Assembly (NCBI GenBank): GCA_012960055.1
Contig: DUCA01000020.1
Span: 1-7,981 of the forward strand
Source of the DNA: Cycloclasticus sp.
GTDB taxonomy: Bacteria; Pseudomonadota; Gammaproteobacteria; Methylococcales; Cycloclasticaceae
Length of the DNA stretch: 7,981 nt
Reading direction: 5' to 3'
This document shows positions 1 to 5,981 of this stretch, piece by piece. A program made the position numbers and the translations under genes. The notes beneath the pieces were generated by a model, which had not been told where the DNA came from, ran no database searches, and saw only the letters and a list, made by a program, of their open reading frames with translations. The stretch's first letter is position 1. Every line of letters begins with the position of its first letter.

Positions 1-240
1 ATCGCCACCGTTAGGCGAAATAACAATAAAAACGTTGTCCGACTTGGTGTAGGTATTCTCTACTTCATTAAAGGCAATCAACTCAGGATTATCTTCACCA
101 AAGAAAGCGCGGTAGTCATTATTAAAACTCAGGTGACGCAAACCACTGGCGGCCGCTCCAATCAAGATGATACTCAATAAAATAACAATGACTCGATGCT
201 GAATCACCCACTCACTAAAAAATCGCTCTACTCGGTGCAT
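1..240 (-). CDS. RND/MMPL-family exporter, N-terminal 80 residues (partial, runs off the left edge)
   Basis: Reading leftward from the ATG at 240-238, the frame is open to the window edge. The protein begins with a short basic segment, then one hydrophobic helix at about residues 17-34 (VIVILLSIILIGAAASGL). A periplasmic stretch follows with the pattern NDYRAFFGEDNPELIAFNEV and then NVFIVISP. A single N-terminal helix followed by an 'xDYRxFFxxDNPxLxAF' segment is typical of the predicted RND-superfamily exporters of the MMPL/hopanoid-transporter type, which usually reach 750-900 residues. A ribosome site (AAGGAC on the minus strand, 253-248) lies 7-8 bases before the ATG, inside the end of the regulator gene, and only 3 bp separate the two genes. 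It is therefore probably co-transcribed with, and controlled by, the TetR protein. The substrate cannot be told from this fragment; solvent, lipid or aromatic-compound efflux is inference from the neighbours. Confidence 0.8.
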   Translation of the reverse strand, partial: MHRVERFFSEWVIQHRVIVILLSIILIGAAASGLRHLSFNNDYRAFFGEDNPELIAFNEVENTYTKSDNVFIVISPNGGD

Positions 241-243
241 AAT

Positions 244-852
244 TTATGTCCTTTTATTTAAACCATCAAGCGTTAAACTAACAACGTTATTTAACATGTC
301 TTCTAATTCTTCCAACGTGTGTAACTGCATAAACATAGGTGTCGTAAACATAATCCAAGACGTTAAAACAGCCCGCCCAACGAGCGCCACATCATCAATG
401 ATCCAATCACCGTTATCATTGCCTTTTTCTAAAATGACTTTAATAATCTCAAGCTCACCGAGCCTTTTACGCTCAATCAACCTAGGTCGTTGCTCACATA
501 AAGCAACAACAATGTCATTAATCGCTGGATAGTTTTGTAGTTGCTGATAGTTAAAATGAAGCAGGACCAACGCAAAATTTTGCAGGCGTTCTTGGTTCGA
601 TAATTTCGGTATCCGTAAAACGGATTCAAGCGCCTGCTCTTTCTCCACAAAACATCTAATGGCAAAACCTTCTGCAATATCTAGCTTACTTGAGAAGTAA
701 CGGTATAAGTTCGCCGTAGACATGCCTAAATCATCGGCAATTTCCGCCATGGCGGTTTTTTTAAAACCCACCGCTTTAAAGCGCTTATCTGCGGCATCTA
801 AAATTTTCTCTTTTAATTGGCCGTCTGATAGGCCCGCATCAAATCGTTTCAT
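244..852 (-). CDS. TetR/AcrR-family transcriptional regulator
   Basis: This 202-residue protein has the usual TetR length and layout. Residues about 17-63 form the DNA-binding domain (ILDAADKRFKAVGFKKTAMA, then EIADDLGMSTANLYRYF). The recognition helix lies around residues 44-53, with the signature S-x-x-x-L-Y-R-Y-F and the following S-K motif. The rest is a helical ligand-binding and dimerisation domain, poorly conserved as usual, so the inducer cannot be read from it. The gene is divergent from the dioxygenase-beta/hydrolase genes and immediately precedes the exporter. The shared intergenic region carries a 36-bp perfect palindrome that overlaps this gene's own -35 box, which suggests autorepression. 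No Shine-Dalgarno sequence is visible before the ATG, and the likely transcript starts at or next to it. The family call is firm. Control of the flanking genes is inferred from position. Confidence 0.92.
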   Translation of the reverse strand: MKRFDAGLSDGQLKEKILDAADKRFKAVGFKKTAMAEIADDLGMSTANLYRYFSSKLDIAEGFAIRCFVEKEQALESVLRIPKLSNQERLQNFALVLLHFNYQQLQNYPAINDIVVALCEQRPRLIERKRLGELEIIKVILEKGNDNGDWIIDDVALVGRAVLTSWIMFTTPMFMQLHTLEELEDMLNNVVSLTLDGLNKRT

Positions 853-858
853 TTTCTA

Positions 859-887
859 ATTATAAGACAGGCGTTATAAATTGTGAA
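859..887 (-). promoter_or_regulatory. Probable sigma-70 promoter of the tetR gene, overlapping the palindrome
   Basis: On the minus strand, TTCACA (887-882; five of six bases match TTGACA) is followed by exactly 17 bases and then a perfect TATAAT (864-859). The ATG of the regulator begins at 852, six bases after the -10 box. Transcription would then start at about 851-853, giving a leaderless or nearly leaderless message; this agrees with the absence of a ribosome-binding site. The -35 hexamer lies inside the left arm of the palindrome, so a bound regulator would block polymerase. No start site has been mapped. Confidence 0.7.
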
Positions 888-912
888 TATTTAATTAAAT
901 ATTCACAATTTA
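877..912. promoter_or_regulatory. 36-bp perfect palindrome, probable TetR operator
   Basis: Positions 877-894 (TAAATTGTGAATATTTAA) are the exact reverse complement of 895-912, with no spacer and no mismatch. The dyad centre is between 894 and 895, and the next outward pair (876/913) does not match. The site lies in the 149-bp gap between the divergent regulator and dioxygenase-beta genes and covers the regulator's -35 box. TetR-family dimers bind such dyads, usually 15-30 bp; the extra length could hold two dimers. A cruciform or a transcript hairpin is possible, but there is no adjoining GC-rich stem or U-run of a terminator. The assignment as operator is inference from symmetry and position. 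Confidence 0.75.
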
Positions 913-1001
913 CCTGCTTGCAAATGAGAAATGTCATACCTACCCCAATTTGCTTTGATATATTAGGTAAAAAAACAATAGTACAGTAGGGAGAAACGAT
1001 A

Positions 1002-1424
1002 ATGACCAACCCAACTTTAATACCCGCCATAGCGAGCGCCATTAACAAAGGCGAACGACCCCTTGCTGCGTTTAATGACCCCGTATTATTTGATAACCAA
1101 CACCAACAATGGCTTGAATTATGGGACGGGCAAGCCAGTTACCGCATGCCGGTGCGCGTGACCCATACAAAGCGACAACGTGACCTAGAATTTCAAGAAA
1201 ACTTTGGACACTTTGATAAAACCAAAGAAATGATAGGCATGCGCATCAAACGCCTAGGCACATCGATCACTTGGGCCGAAAACCCGCCGTCTCGAACGCG
1301 TCATTTTGTCCGCCGAACGTCACGATGTTATTCACAAGGTAGATGGCGATTGCTAAAACGCAGCATTTATATGGACCATATCAACACTTGGCACATTAAA
1401 CCTTTCAATCTTTTTATAAACTAA
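1002..1424 (+). CDS. Aromatic-ring-hydroxylating dioxygenase beta subunit, internally deleted and frame-scrambled (probably non-functional)
   Basis: Residues about 28-102 fit the beta (small) subunit family of ring-hydroxylating dioxygenases, with an SnoaL/NTF2-like fold: QQWLELWDGQASYRMPVRVT, HFDKT, then WAENPPSRTRH. The beta subunit stabilises the alpha3beta3 oxygenase that dihydroxylates aromatic rings. The ORF is 140 residues against a usual 165-190. After PPSRTRHF the family normally has about 35 more residues before an AERxDV motif. Here residues 103-114 are unrelated to the family, while an overlapping frame (1303-1350) encodes ILSAERHDVIHKVDGD. At residue 115 the family tail returns in the first frame (WRLLKRSIYMDHINTWHIKP). 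Two compensating deletions explain this. The start is supported by AGGGAGA at 988-994, 7 bases before the ATG. A -10-like TATATT lies at 959-964 without a good -35. The stop is 13 bp before the hydrolase ATG. No alpha subunit is present. The family call is strong; loss of function is inference. Confidence 0.8.
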   Translation: MTNPTLIPAIASAINKGERPLAAFNDPVLFDNQHQQWLELWDGQASYRMPVRVTHTKRQRDLEFQENFGHFDKTKEMIGMRIKRLGTSITWAENPPSRTRHFVRRTSRCYSQGRWRLLKRSIYMDHINTWHIKPFNLFIN

Positions 1425-1437
1425 TCAGGAGTTAAGC

Positions 1438-2307
1438 ATGTCGTTATGGCTAGATTTTATGGGCGCTGAGATTCATTATATAGACACAGCGTCTTACGGA
1501 AAAACCCGCATTGCAGAAGCAGGCAAAGGCAACAAAGAAACACTTATCTTCTTACACGGCGTGGGCGGTCATCTCGAAGCCTACGCAAAAAATGTCGTCG
1601 CCTTATCCGATGAATTTCACATTATTGCCTATGACTACGTTGGCCAAGGCATGTCCGATAAACCTTTACTGGATTACACACCCATGGTGCTCGTCGACCA
1701 CTTACGCGAACTCATGGACGCGCTTGGCATTGAAAAGGCGCATTTATCAGGCGAATCAATGGGTGGCTGGGTATCGGGGCTTTTCACCATTGAATACCCA
1801 GAACGTGTGTTGAAATTAAACCTTAACACCGCTGCCGGTTTACCTATTATCACCGACAAGGGCCGCGAAGAACTGCAAGGCCTTATCGACCTAACCTCAA
1901 AAGCCACCACCATGGGGCCGCCAACTTTTGATAGCGTTAAGAATCGCATGAAGTGGTTGTTTCACTCAAATAATCACGACAGCATGATTACTGACGAACT
2001 GGTCAACACACGACTCACTTGTTACCGCCAGCTGGGCTCAAAAGAAGTGGCGCCCAAGGTACTGGCGATGATCGGCATGCACGATGATTACCTCATTCCC
2101 ATGGAAAAAATTAAAAAAGAAACACTTTTCCTTTGGACCGAAGACAACCCCTGTCACGATGTGCCCTGCGCTGAAAATAGCGCCGCAAAAATCTCAGGCT
2201 CTTTACTGTATGTGATGAAAGAAGATGCCGCGCATTGGCCGCAATATGAATCCCCCGAAGAGTTCAATAGCGTCATCCGTCGCTTCTTACGCACCGGCAC
2301 GGTCTAA
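1438..2307 (+). CDS. Alpha/beta hydrolase, meta-cleavage-product (C-C bond) hydrolase type
   Basis: This 289-residue protein is an alpha/beta-hydrolase of the kind that cleaves the C-C bond of ring-fission products (2-hydroxy-6-oxo-hexa-2,4-dienoates) in aromatic meta-cleavage pathways. Visible features are the oxyanion-hole segment HGVGGHLEAY (40-49), the nucleophile elbow GESMGG with Ser107, a helical lid region at about 130-215, and the catalytic His266 in AHWPQYESPEEFN. The catalytic acid is less clear: the strand TLFLWTEDNPCHDVPCAENS (229-248) offers Asp236 or Asp241. There is no signal peptide, so it should be cytosolic. AGGAG at 1427-1431 gives a well-spaced ribosome site before the ATG. 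The gene follows the beta-subunit ORF with a 13-bp gap, so the two are probably one transcript under the divergent TetR regulator. Unlike its partner it looks intact. The substrate is unknown, and an esterase-like role is a less likely alternative. Confidence 0.85.
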   Translation: MSLWLDFMGAEIHYIDTASYGKTRIAEAGKGNKETLIFLHGVGGHLEAYAKNVVALSDEFHIIAYDYVGQGMSDKPLLDYTPMVLVDHLRELMDALGIEKAHLSGESMGGWVSGLFTIEYPERVLKLNLNTAAGLPIITDKGREELQGLIDLTSKATTMGPPTFDSVKNRMKWLFHSNNHDSMITDELVNTRLTCYRQLGSKEVAPKVLAMIGMHDDYLIPMEKIKKETLFLWTEDNPCHDVPCAENSAAKISGSLLYVMKEDAAHWPQYESPEEFNSVIRRFLRTGTV

Positions 2308-2430
2308 CCGGGCCTTAAAAAAACGTCAATAAACGCCGGCTAGGGCATAAATAACTTAAATAGAAAGACAAGCGCACCTTTTCAGCACCATTCAAATTAT
2401 TGACATGACGCGTGACGGGCACAGGGAAAC

Positions 2431-2456
2431 AGCAAAGTCACCTAAGTCACTTTGCT
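2431..2456 (-). terminator. Weak stem-loop between the convergent hydrolase and pgk genes
   Basis: AGCAAAGT (2431-2438) pairs perfectly with ACTTTGCT (2449-2456) around a 10-base loop, within the 169-bp gap between two genes that end toward each other. It lies 21 bp past the pgk stop. Read in the pgk direction, it is followed by GTTTCCC, a poor U-run. In the other direction it is followed by AAAATAAAA. The placement fits a transcription end, but the stem is AU-rich and the tail is weak, so this may be chance. Confidence 0.35.
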
Positions 2457-2476
2457 AAAATAAAAGAGTGATGAAT

Positions 2477-3652
2477 TTATTTGTTGCGTTCTTGGAGAAC
2501 GGTAACGGCAGGTAAATCCTTTCCTTCAAGGAACTCAAGGAAAGCACCACCGCCAGTAGAAGTATAAGACACCTTATCGGCAATCTCATATTTATCAACG
2601 GCTGCCAAGGTATCACCGCCACCGGCTATTGAAAAACCGCGGCTCTCGGCAATTGCTTTCGCGAGTGTTTTTGTGCCTTCTGCGAATTGGTCAAATTCGA
2701 ATACGCCCAGTGGGCCATTCCAAACAATCGTGCCGGCTGCTTTAACAATCTCTGCGTATTGTTTTGCGGTTTGTGGACCCACGTCCAAAATCAAATCATC
2801 GTCTTCAACGTCGGCCACCCATTTTACAACCGCTTCTGCTGATTCTGAAAACGCTTTGCCACACACCACATCTACCGGCACAGGGATACTCGCGCCATTT
2901 TTTTCAGCCTTTACCAGCAGGGCTTTTGCTTCGTCGATTAAATCAGCTTCGTACAATGATTTACCCACGGGGTGACCTTGCGCCGCGATAAAGGTATTAG
3001 CAATACCACCGCCGACAATTAATTGGTCAACTTTGTCTAACATCGAATCCAACACTGTCAGTTTTGTTGATACTTTTGCGCCACCCACAATCGCTAACAT
3101 CGGTCGGGCCGGTTCATGCAAGGCTTTACCTAGGGCATCTAATTCTGCTGATAACAACGGGCCAGCACAGGCTGTCTCTGCAAATTTAGCCACGCCGCGT
3201 GTGGACGCTTGTGCACGATGCGCCGTACCAAAGGCATCCATTACGAATACGTCGCAAAGCGCGGCCATTTTTTTAGCCAACGCCTCGTCGTCTTTTTTCT
3301 CGCCTATGTTAAAGCGTACGTTTTCACATAAGATAATATCGCCGGCTTCGCCTTCCACGCCGTCAATCCAATCTTTTTGCAAACGCACAGGCCTATCCAA
3401 TAACATCGATAAGTGTTCCCCAACCGGTTTTAAACTAAACGCTTCGTCAAATTCACCTTCGGTTGGACGGCCAATATGTGACATCAACATCACCATTGCA
3501 CCCGCCTCATGCGCTTGCTGAATCGTCGGCAAACTCGCACGAATTCTTGCATCACTCATCACCTTGCCATCCTTAATCGGCACATTCAAATCTTGCCTGA
3601 TAAGAACGCGTTTGCCCGATAAATCAAGGTCTTGCATGTTGGTGATGCTCAT
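2477..3652 (-). CDS. pgk: Phosphoglycerate kinase
   Basis: This cytosolic glycolytic and gluconeogenic enzyme interconverts 1,3-bisphosphoglycerate + ADP and 3-phosphoglycerate + ATP. At 391 residues it has the normal bacterial length. N-domain substrate-binding motifs are present: RQDLNVP (19-25), Arg36, SHIGRP (58-63), ENVRF (110-114, with Arg113), and FGTAHRAQAS (141-150). The C-domain nucleotide site shows GGAKVSTK (190-197), the GGGIANTF segment (214-221), WNGPLGVFE (311-319) and GGGDT (344-348). All key residues are intact. The ATG at 3652-3650 begins the conserved N-terminus but has only a weak GAG upstream. The gap to the transketolase stop is 36 bp, so it is probably read from the tkt promoter. 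The glyceraldehyde-3-phosphate dehydrogenase gene often found between tkt and pgk is absent, and no pyk or fba follows. Confidence 0.98.
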   Translation of the reverse strand: MSITNMQDLDLSGKRVLIRQDLNVPIKDGKVMSDARIRASLPTIQQAHEAGAMVMLMSHIGRPTEGEFDEAFSLKPVGEHLSMLLDRPVRLQKDWIDGVEGEAGDIILCENVRFNIGEKKDDEALAKKMAALCDVFVMDAFGTAHRAQASTRGVAKFAETACAGPLLSAELDALGKALHEPARPMLAIVGGAKVSTKLTVLDSMLDKVDQLIVGGGIANTFIAAQGHPVGKSLYEADLIDEAKALLVKAEKNGASIPVPVDVVCGKAFSESAEAVVKWVADVEDDDLILDVGPQTAKQYAEIVKAAGTIVWNGPLGVFEFDQFAEGTKTLAKAIAESRGFSIAGGGDTLAAVDKYEIADKVSYTSTGGGAFLEFLEGKDLPAVTVLQERNK

Positions 3653-3688
3653 AACTAAACTCAGTGTTTTTTAGGTAAAAATAAAGCC

Positions 3689-5695
3689 TTATGACAACAA
3701 CTCTTTTGCGGCCTCAGCCAATTTATTTGCGGTAATACCAAAGTGCTCGAACAGTTCTTTAGCCGGCGCTGATTCACCAAAGCAATCCATACCAATAACC
3801 GCACCATTCAAGCCCACGTATTTATACCAAAGCGCGGTTGTACCCGCTTCAATTGCGGCTCTTGCCGTGACTGATGCTGGTAAAACAGATTCTTTGTATG
3901 CTGCGTCTTGTTTATCAAACAAATCGGTACACGGCATAGACACCACGCGAACGTTAATGCCCTCTGCTGATAATTGCTCTGCGGCTGCCGTTGCCAATTC
4001 AACTTCTGAACCGGTACCCATTAAAATGATTTGCGGCTCACCGTCACAATCTTTCAGCACATAAGCGCCTTTTGAAATATCAGCCACTTGTTCTGCAGAA
4101 CGGTCTTGATGTTGTACGTTTTGACGGGTAAAAATTAACGCCGATGGCGTATCTTCGCTTTCAACCGCACACTTCCAAGCAACCGCAGACTCAACTGCAT
4201 CACACGGACGCCATACATCTAAATTAGGAATCAAACGCAAGCTTGAAACATGCTCAACTGATTGATGCGTAGGGCCATCTTCGCCCAAGCCGATAGAGTC
4301 GTGCGTAAAAACAAAGATGTTCTTTAGCTTCATCAACGCTGCCATACGGATTGCATTTCTTGAATAATCTGAGAACGTTAAGAAGGTTGCGCCGTAAGGG
4401 ATAAAGCCGCCATGTAACGCAATACCGTTTTGGATTGCGCTCATACCGAACTCACGCACACCGTAGTGCAAATAGTTGCCATTGGCGTTGCTGCCATCCA
4501 CATCGGTACAGCCTGCCCACTCGGTTAAGTTAGAACCGGTTAAATCGGCAGACCCCCCTAGGAATTCCGGCAGTAACGGACCCAAGCCATTCAATGTGTT
4601 GAGCGAGGCTTTACGTGAGGCAATGGTCTCGCCCGCTTGTTGTGCCGCATCGATAAACGCTGCTGATTTTTCGTCCCAGTCGTCGGCTAAATCGCCCGAT
4701 AAACGGCGCAATAACTCATCCGCTAACTCTGGGTATTCTTCCACATACGCTTCTAATAATTCACCCCATTTACTTTCGGCTTGCTCGCCTTTATCGTTGC
4801 CATCCCACTCGTTTTTAACGTCAACTGGAATTTCAAACGCAGGAGCAGACCAGCCCAAAGCTTTTCGCGTTGCTGCAATTTCTTCTGCGCCTAACGGTGC
4901 ACCGTGAACGTGGTGCGTCCCTTCTTTATTCGGCGCGCCAGAACCAATCACTGTTTTACAACAAATTAGTGTTGGCTTATTGGTTTCTTTTTGAGCTTGT
5001 TCAATCGCTTGCTTAATATCCGCCGCATCATGTCCATCAACAGCACGAACTACATGCCAACCGTAAGACTCAAAACGCGCAGGGGTATCGTCGGTAAACC
5101 AACCTTCCACATTGCCATCAATTGAAATGCCGTTGTCATCCCAAAACGCAATCAATTTACCAAGACCTAACGTACCCGCGTACGAACACGCCTCGTGTGA
5201 AATACCTTCCATCAAACAACCATCGCCCATAAAGGTGTAGGTGTAATGATCAATAACTGGGAAACCGTCTTGGTTAAATTGCGCTGCCAATACTTTTTCA
5301 GCCAATGCCATGCCCACTGCATTGGTAATGCCTTGGCCTAATGGACCGGTGGTTGTTTCAACACCTGGTGCATAACCGTATTCAGGATGTCCCGGTGTTT
5401 TCGAATGCAATTGACGGAAGTTACGCAGCTCTTCAATGTCTAAATCGTAACCAGACAAATGCAATAACGAATACAACAACATCGAACCGTGGCCGTTCGA
5501 CAAAATAAAACGATCGCGATTCACCCAATGCGGATTGGCCGGGTTATGTGACAAAAAGTCATTCCATAACACTTCAGCAATATCCGCCATACCCATTGGC
5601 GCACCCGGGTGGCCGGAATTAGCTTGTTGAACAGCGTCCATACTAAGGACACGAATGGCGTTAGCCAGCGTTTGACGAGAAGGTGATTGGCTCAT
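3689..5695 (-). CDS. tkt: Transketolase
   Basis: This thiamine-diphosphate enzyme of the pentose phosphate pathway transfers two-carbon ketol units between sugar phosphates in the cytosol. At 668 residues it is full length. The N-terminal PP domain has SGHPGAPMGMAD (27-38, His29), NGHGSML (67-73, His69), TTGPLGQG (115-122), the GDG diphosphate/metal motif (157-159) and the D-N residues near 177-178. The Pyr domain has GGSADLTGSN (380-389), the catalytic glutamate in YGVREFG (Glu415) and GLGEDGPTHQ (469-478, His477). A C-terminal domain starts near residue 535 and includes MGTGSEVELA. Nothing is missing. The ATG at 5695-5693 fits the family N-terminus, but no strong Shine-Dalgarno sequence is visible (AAGCAACGATC precedes it). 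An inverted repeat lies just upstream, and pgk follows after 36 bp. Which of the paralogous symbols (tktA or tktB) applies cannot be judged. Confidence 0.98.
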   Translation of the reverse strand: MSQSPSRQTLANAIRVLSMDAVQQANSGHPGAPMGMADIAEVLWNDFLSHNPANPHWVNRDRFILSNGHGSMLLYSLLHLSGYDLDIEELRNFRQLHSKTPGHPEYGYAPGVETTTGPLGQGITNAVGMALAEKVLAAQFNQDGFPVIDHYTYTFMGDGCLMEGISHEACSYAGTLGLGKLIAFWDDNGISIDGNVEGWFTDDTPARFESYGWHVVRAVDGHDAADIKQAIEQAQKETNKPTLICCKTVIGSGAPNKEGTHHVHGAPLGAEEIAATRKALGWSAPAFEIPVDVKNEWDGNDKGEQAESKWGELLEAYVEEYPELADELLRRLSGDLADDWDEKSAAFIDAAQQAGETIASRKASLNTLNGLGPLLPEFLGGSADLTGSNLTEWAGCTDVDGSNANGNYLHYGVREFGMSAIQNGIALHGGFIPYGATFLTFSDYSRNAIRMAALMKLKNIFVFTHDSIGLGEDGPTHQSVEHVSSLRLIPNLDVWRPCDAVESAVAWKCAVESEDTPSALIFTRQNVQHQDRSAEQVADISKGAYVLKDCDGEPQIILMGTGSEVELATAAAEQLSAEGINVRVVSMPCTDLFDKQDAAYKESVLPASVTARAAIEAGTTALWYKYVGLNGAVIGMDCFGESAPAKELFEHFGITANKLAEAAKELLS

Positions 5696-5715
5696 GATCG
5701 TTGCTTGTTTAGTCG

Positions 5716-5766
5716 GTGTAATAATCCACGCATAATGCGTTGATTTTGAAACGGTGGATTTTACAC
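5716..5766 (-). promoter_or_regulatory. Inverted repeat upstream of tkt, candidate operator or leader structure
   Basis: GTGTAATAATCCAC (5716-5729) is complementary to GTGGATTTTACAC (5754-5766) over 13 pairs with one bulged T. The 24-base loop includes most of a second small dyad, ACGCATAATGCGT (5728-5740). The structure ends 20 bp before the tkt ATG and fills most of the 94-bp gap behind the Oxidored-like gene. A weak promoter-like pair on the minus strand (TTCAAA, 18 bases, GATTAT) lies within it. It could be a repressor or activator site, or an RNA hairpin in the leader. There is no U-run, so an intrinsic terminator is unlikely. Confidence 0.45.
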
Positions 5767-5789
5767 TGAACCGCTAAGAAGATATACCG

Positions 5790-5981
5790 TTAGTCTGTTT
5801 CGGCCTTATCGGCGATGGCTTTTCCATCATCTGCTAAGGCTTTTTCTTTTTCTTTCTCTTCCTGTTCTTCCCATAAATCAAGCGCGTTGAAATAGGTATC
5901 CCAAACGCAGGGACAGCAACCACCGCCGCCACAACAGTCGTCGTTTTCTGGTCTGATGGGTTTGGGGAGTTTGTTTGTCAT
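5790..5981 (-). CDS. Small cysteine-rich protein with Oxidored-like domain
   Basis: This 63-residue protein has the short conserved core of the oxidoreductase-like family (Pfam Oxidored-like; eukaryotic relatives are mitochondrial OXLD1-type proteins). A proline-rich start (LPKPIRPEN) leads into DDCCGGGGCCPCVWDTYFNA (14-33), with five cysteines at 16, 17, 22, 23 and 25, followed by LDLW. The rest (about 38-63) is a highly charged E/K/D tail, probably helical. The family's biochemical role is not established. The cysteine pattern suggests metal or Fe-S binding, which is inference. There is no signal peptide or membrane helix. The upstream ribosome site is poor (ACAGGT is more than ten bases away). 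The gene lies 94 bp upstream of tkt on the same strand, with the inverted repeat between them, so co-transcription is possible but not evident. Confidence 0.85.
   Translation of the reverse strand: MTNKLPKPIRPENDDCCGGGGCCPCVWDTYFNALDLWEEQEEKEKEKALADDGKAIADKAETD

Noticed and set aside
296..532. Plus-strand ORF of 78 residues opposite the TetR gene
   Set aside because: It is an antisense shadow of a clear TetR coding sequence, with low-complexity Ser/Asn-rich translation and no ribosome site.
902..930. Mirror-image promoter for the dioxygenase-beta operon using TTCACA in the right palindrome arm
   Set aside because: At the correct spacing the -10 position is TGAGAA, a poor match, so only the minus-strand promoter is supported.
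860..1048. Minus-strand 62-residue ORF across the divergent promoter region
   Set aside because: It overlaps the palindrome, the promoter and the start of the beta-subunit gene, and has no ribosome site.
3033..3521. 162-residue plus-strand ORF opposite pgk
   Set aside because: It is antisense to an intact, strongly conserved phosphoglycerate kinase. Its composition reflects the reverse complement of that gene.
4476..4907. 143-residue plus-strand ORF opposite tkt
   Set aside because: It is antisense to conserved transketolase sequence, with no domain or start signal.
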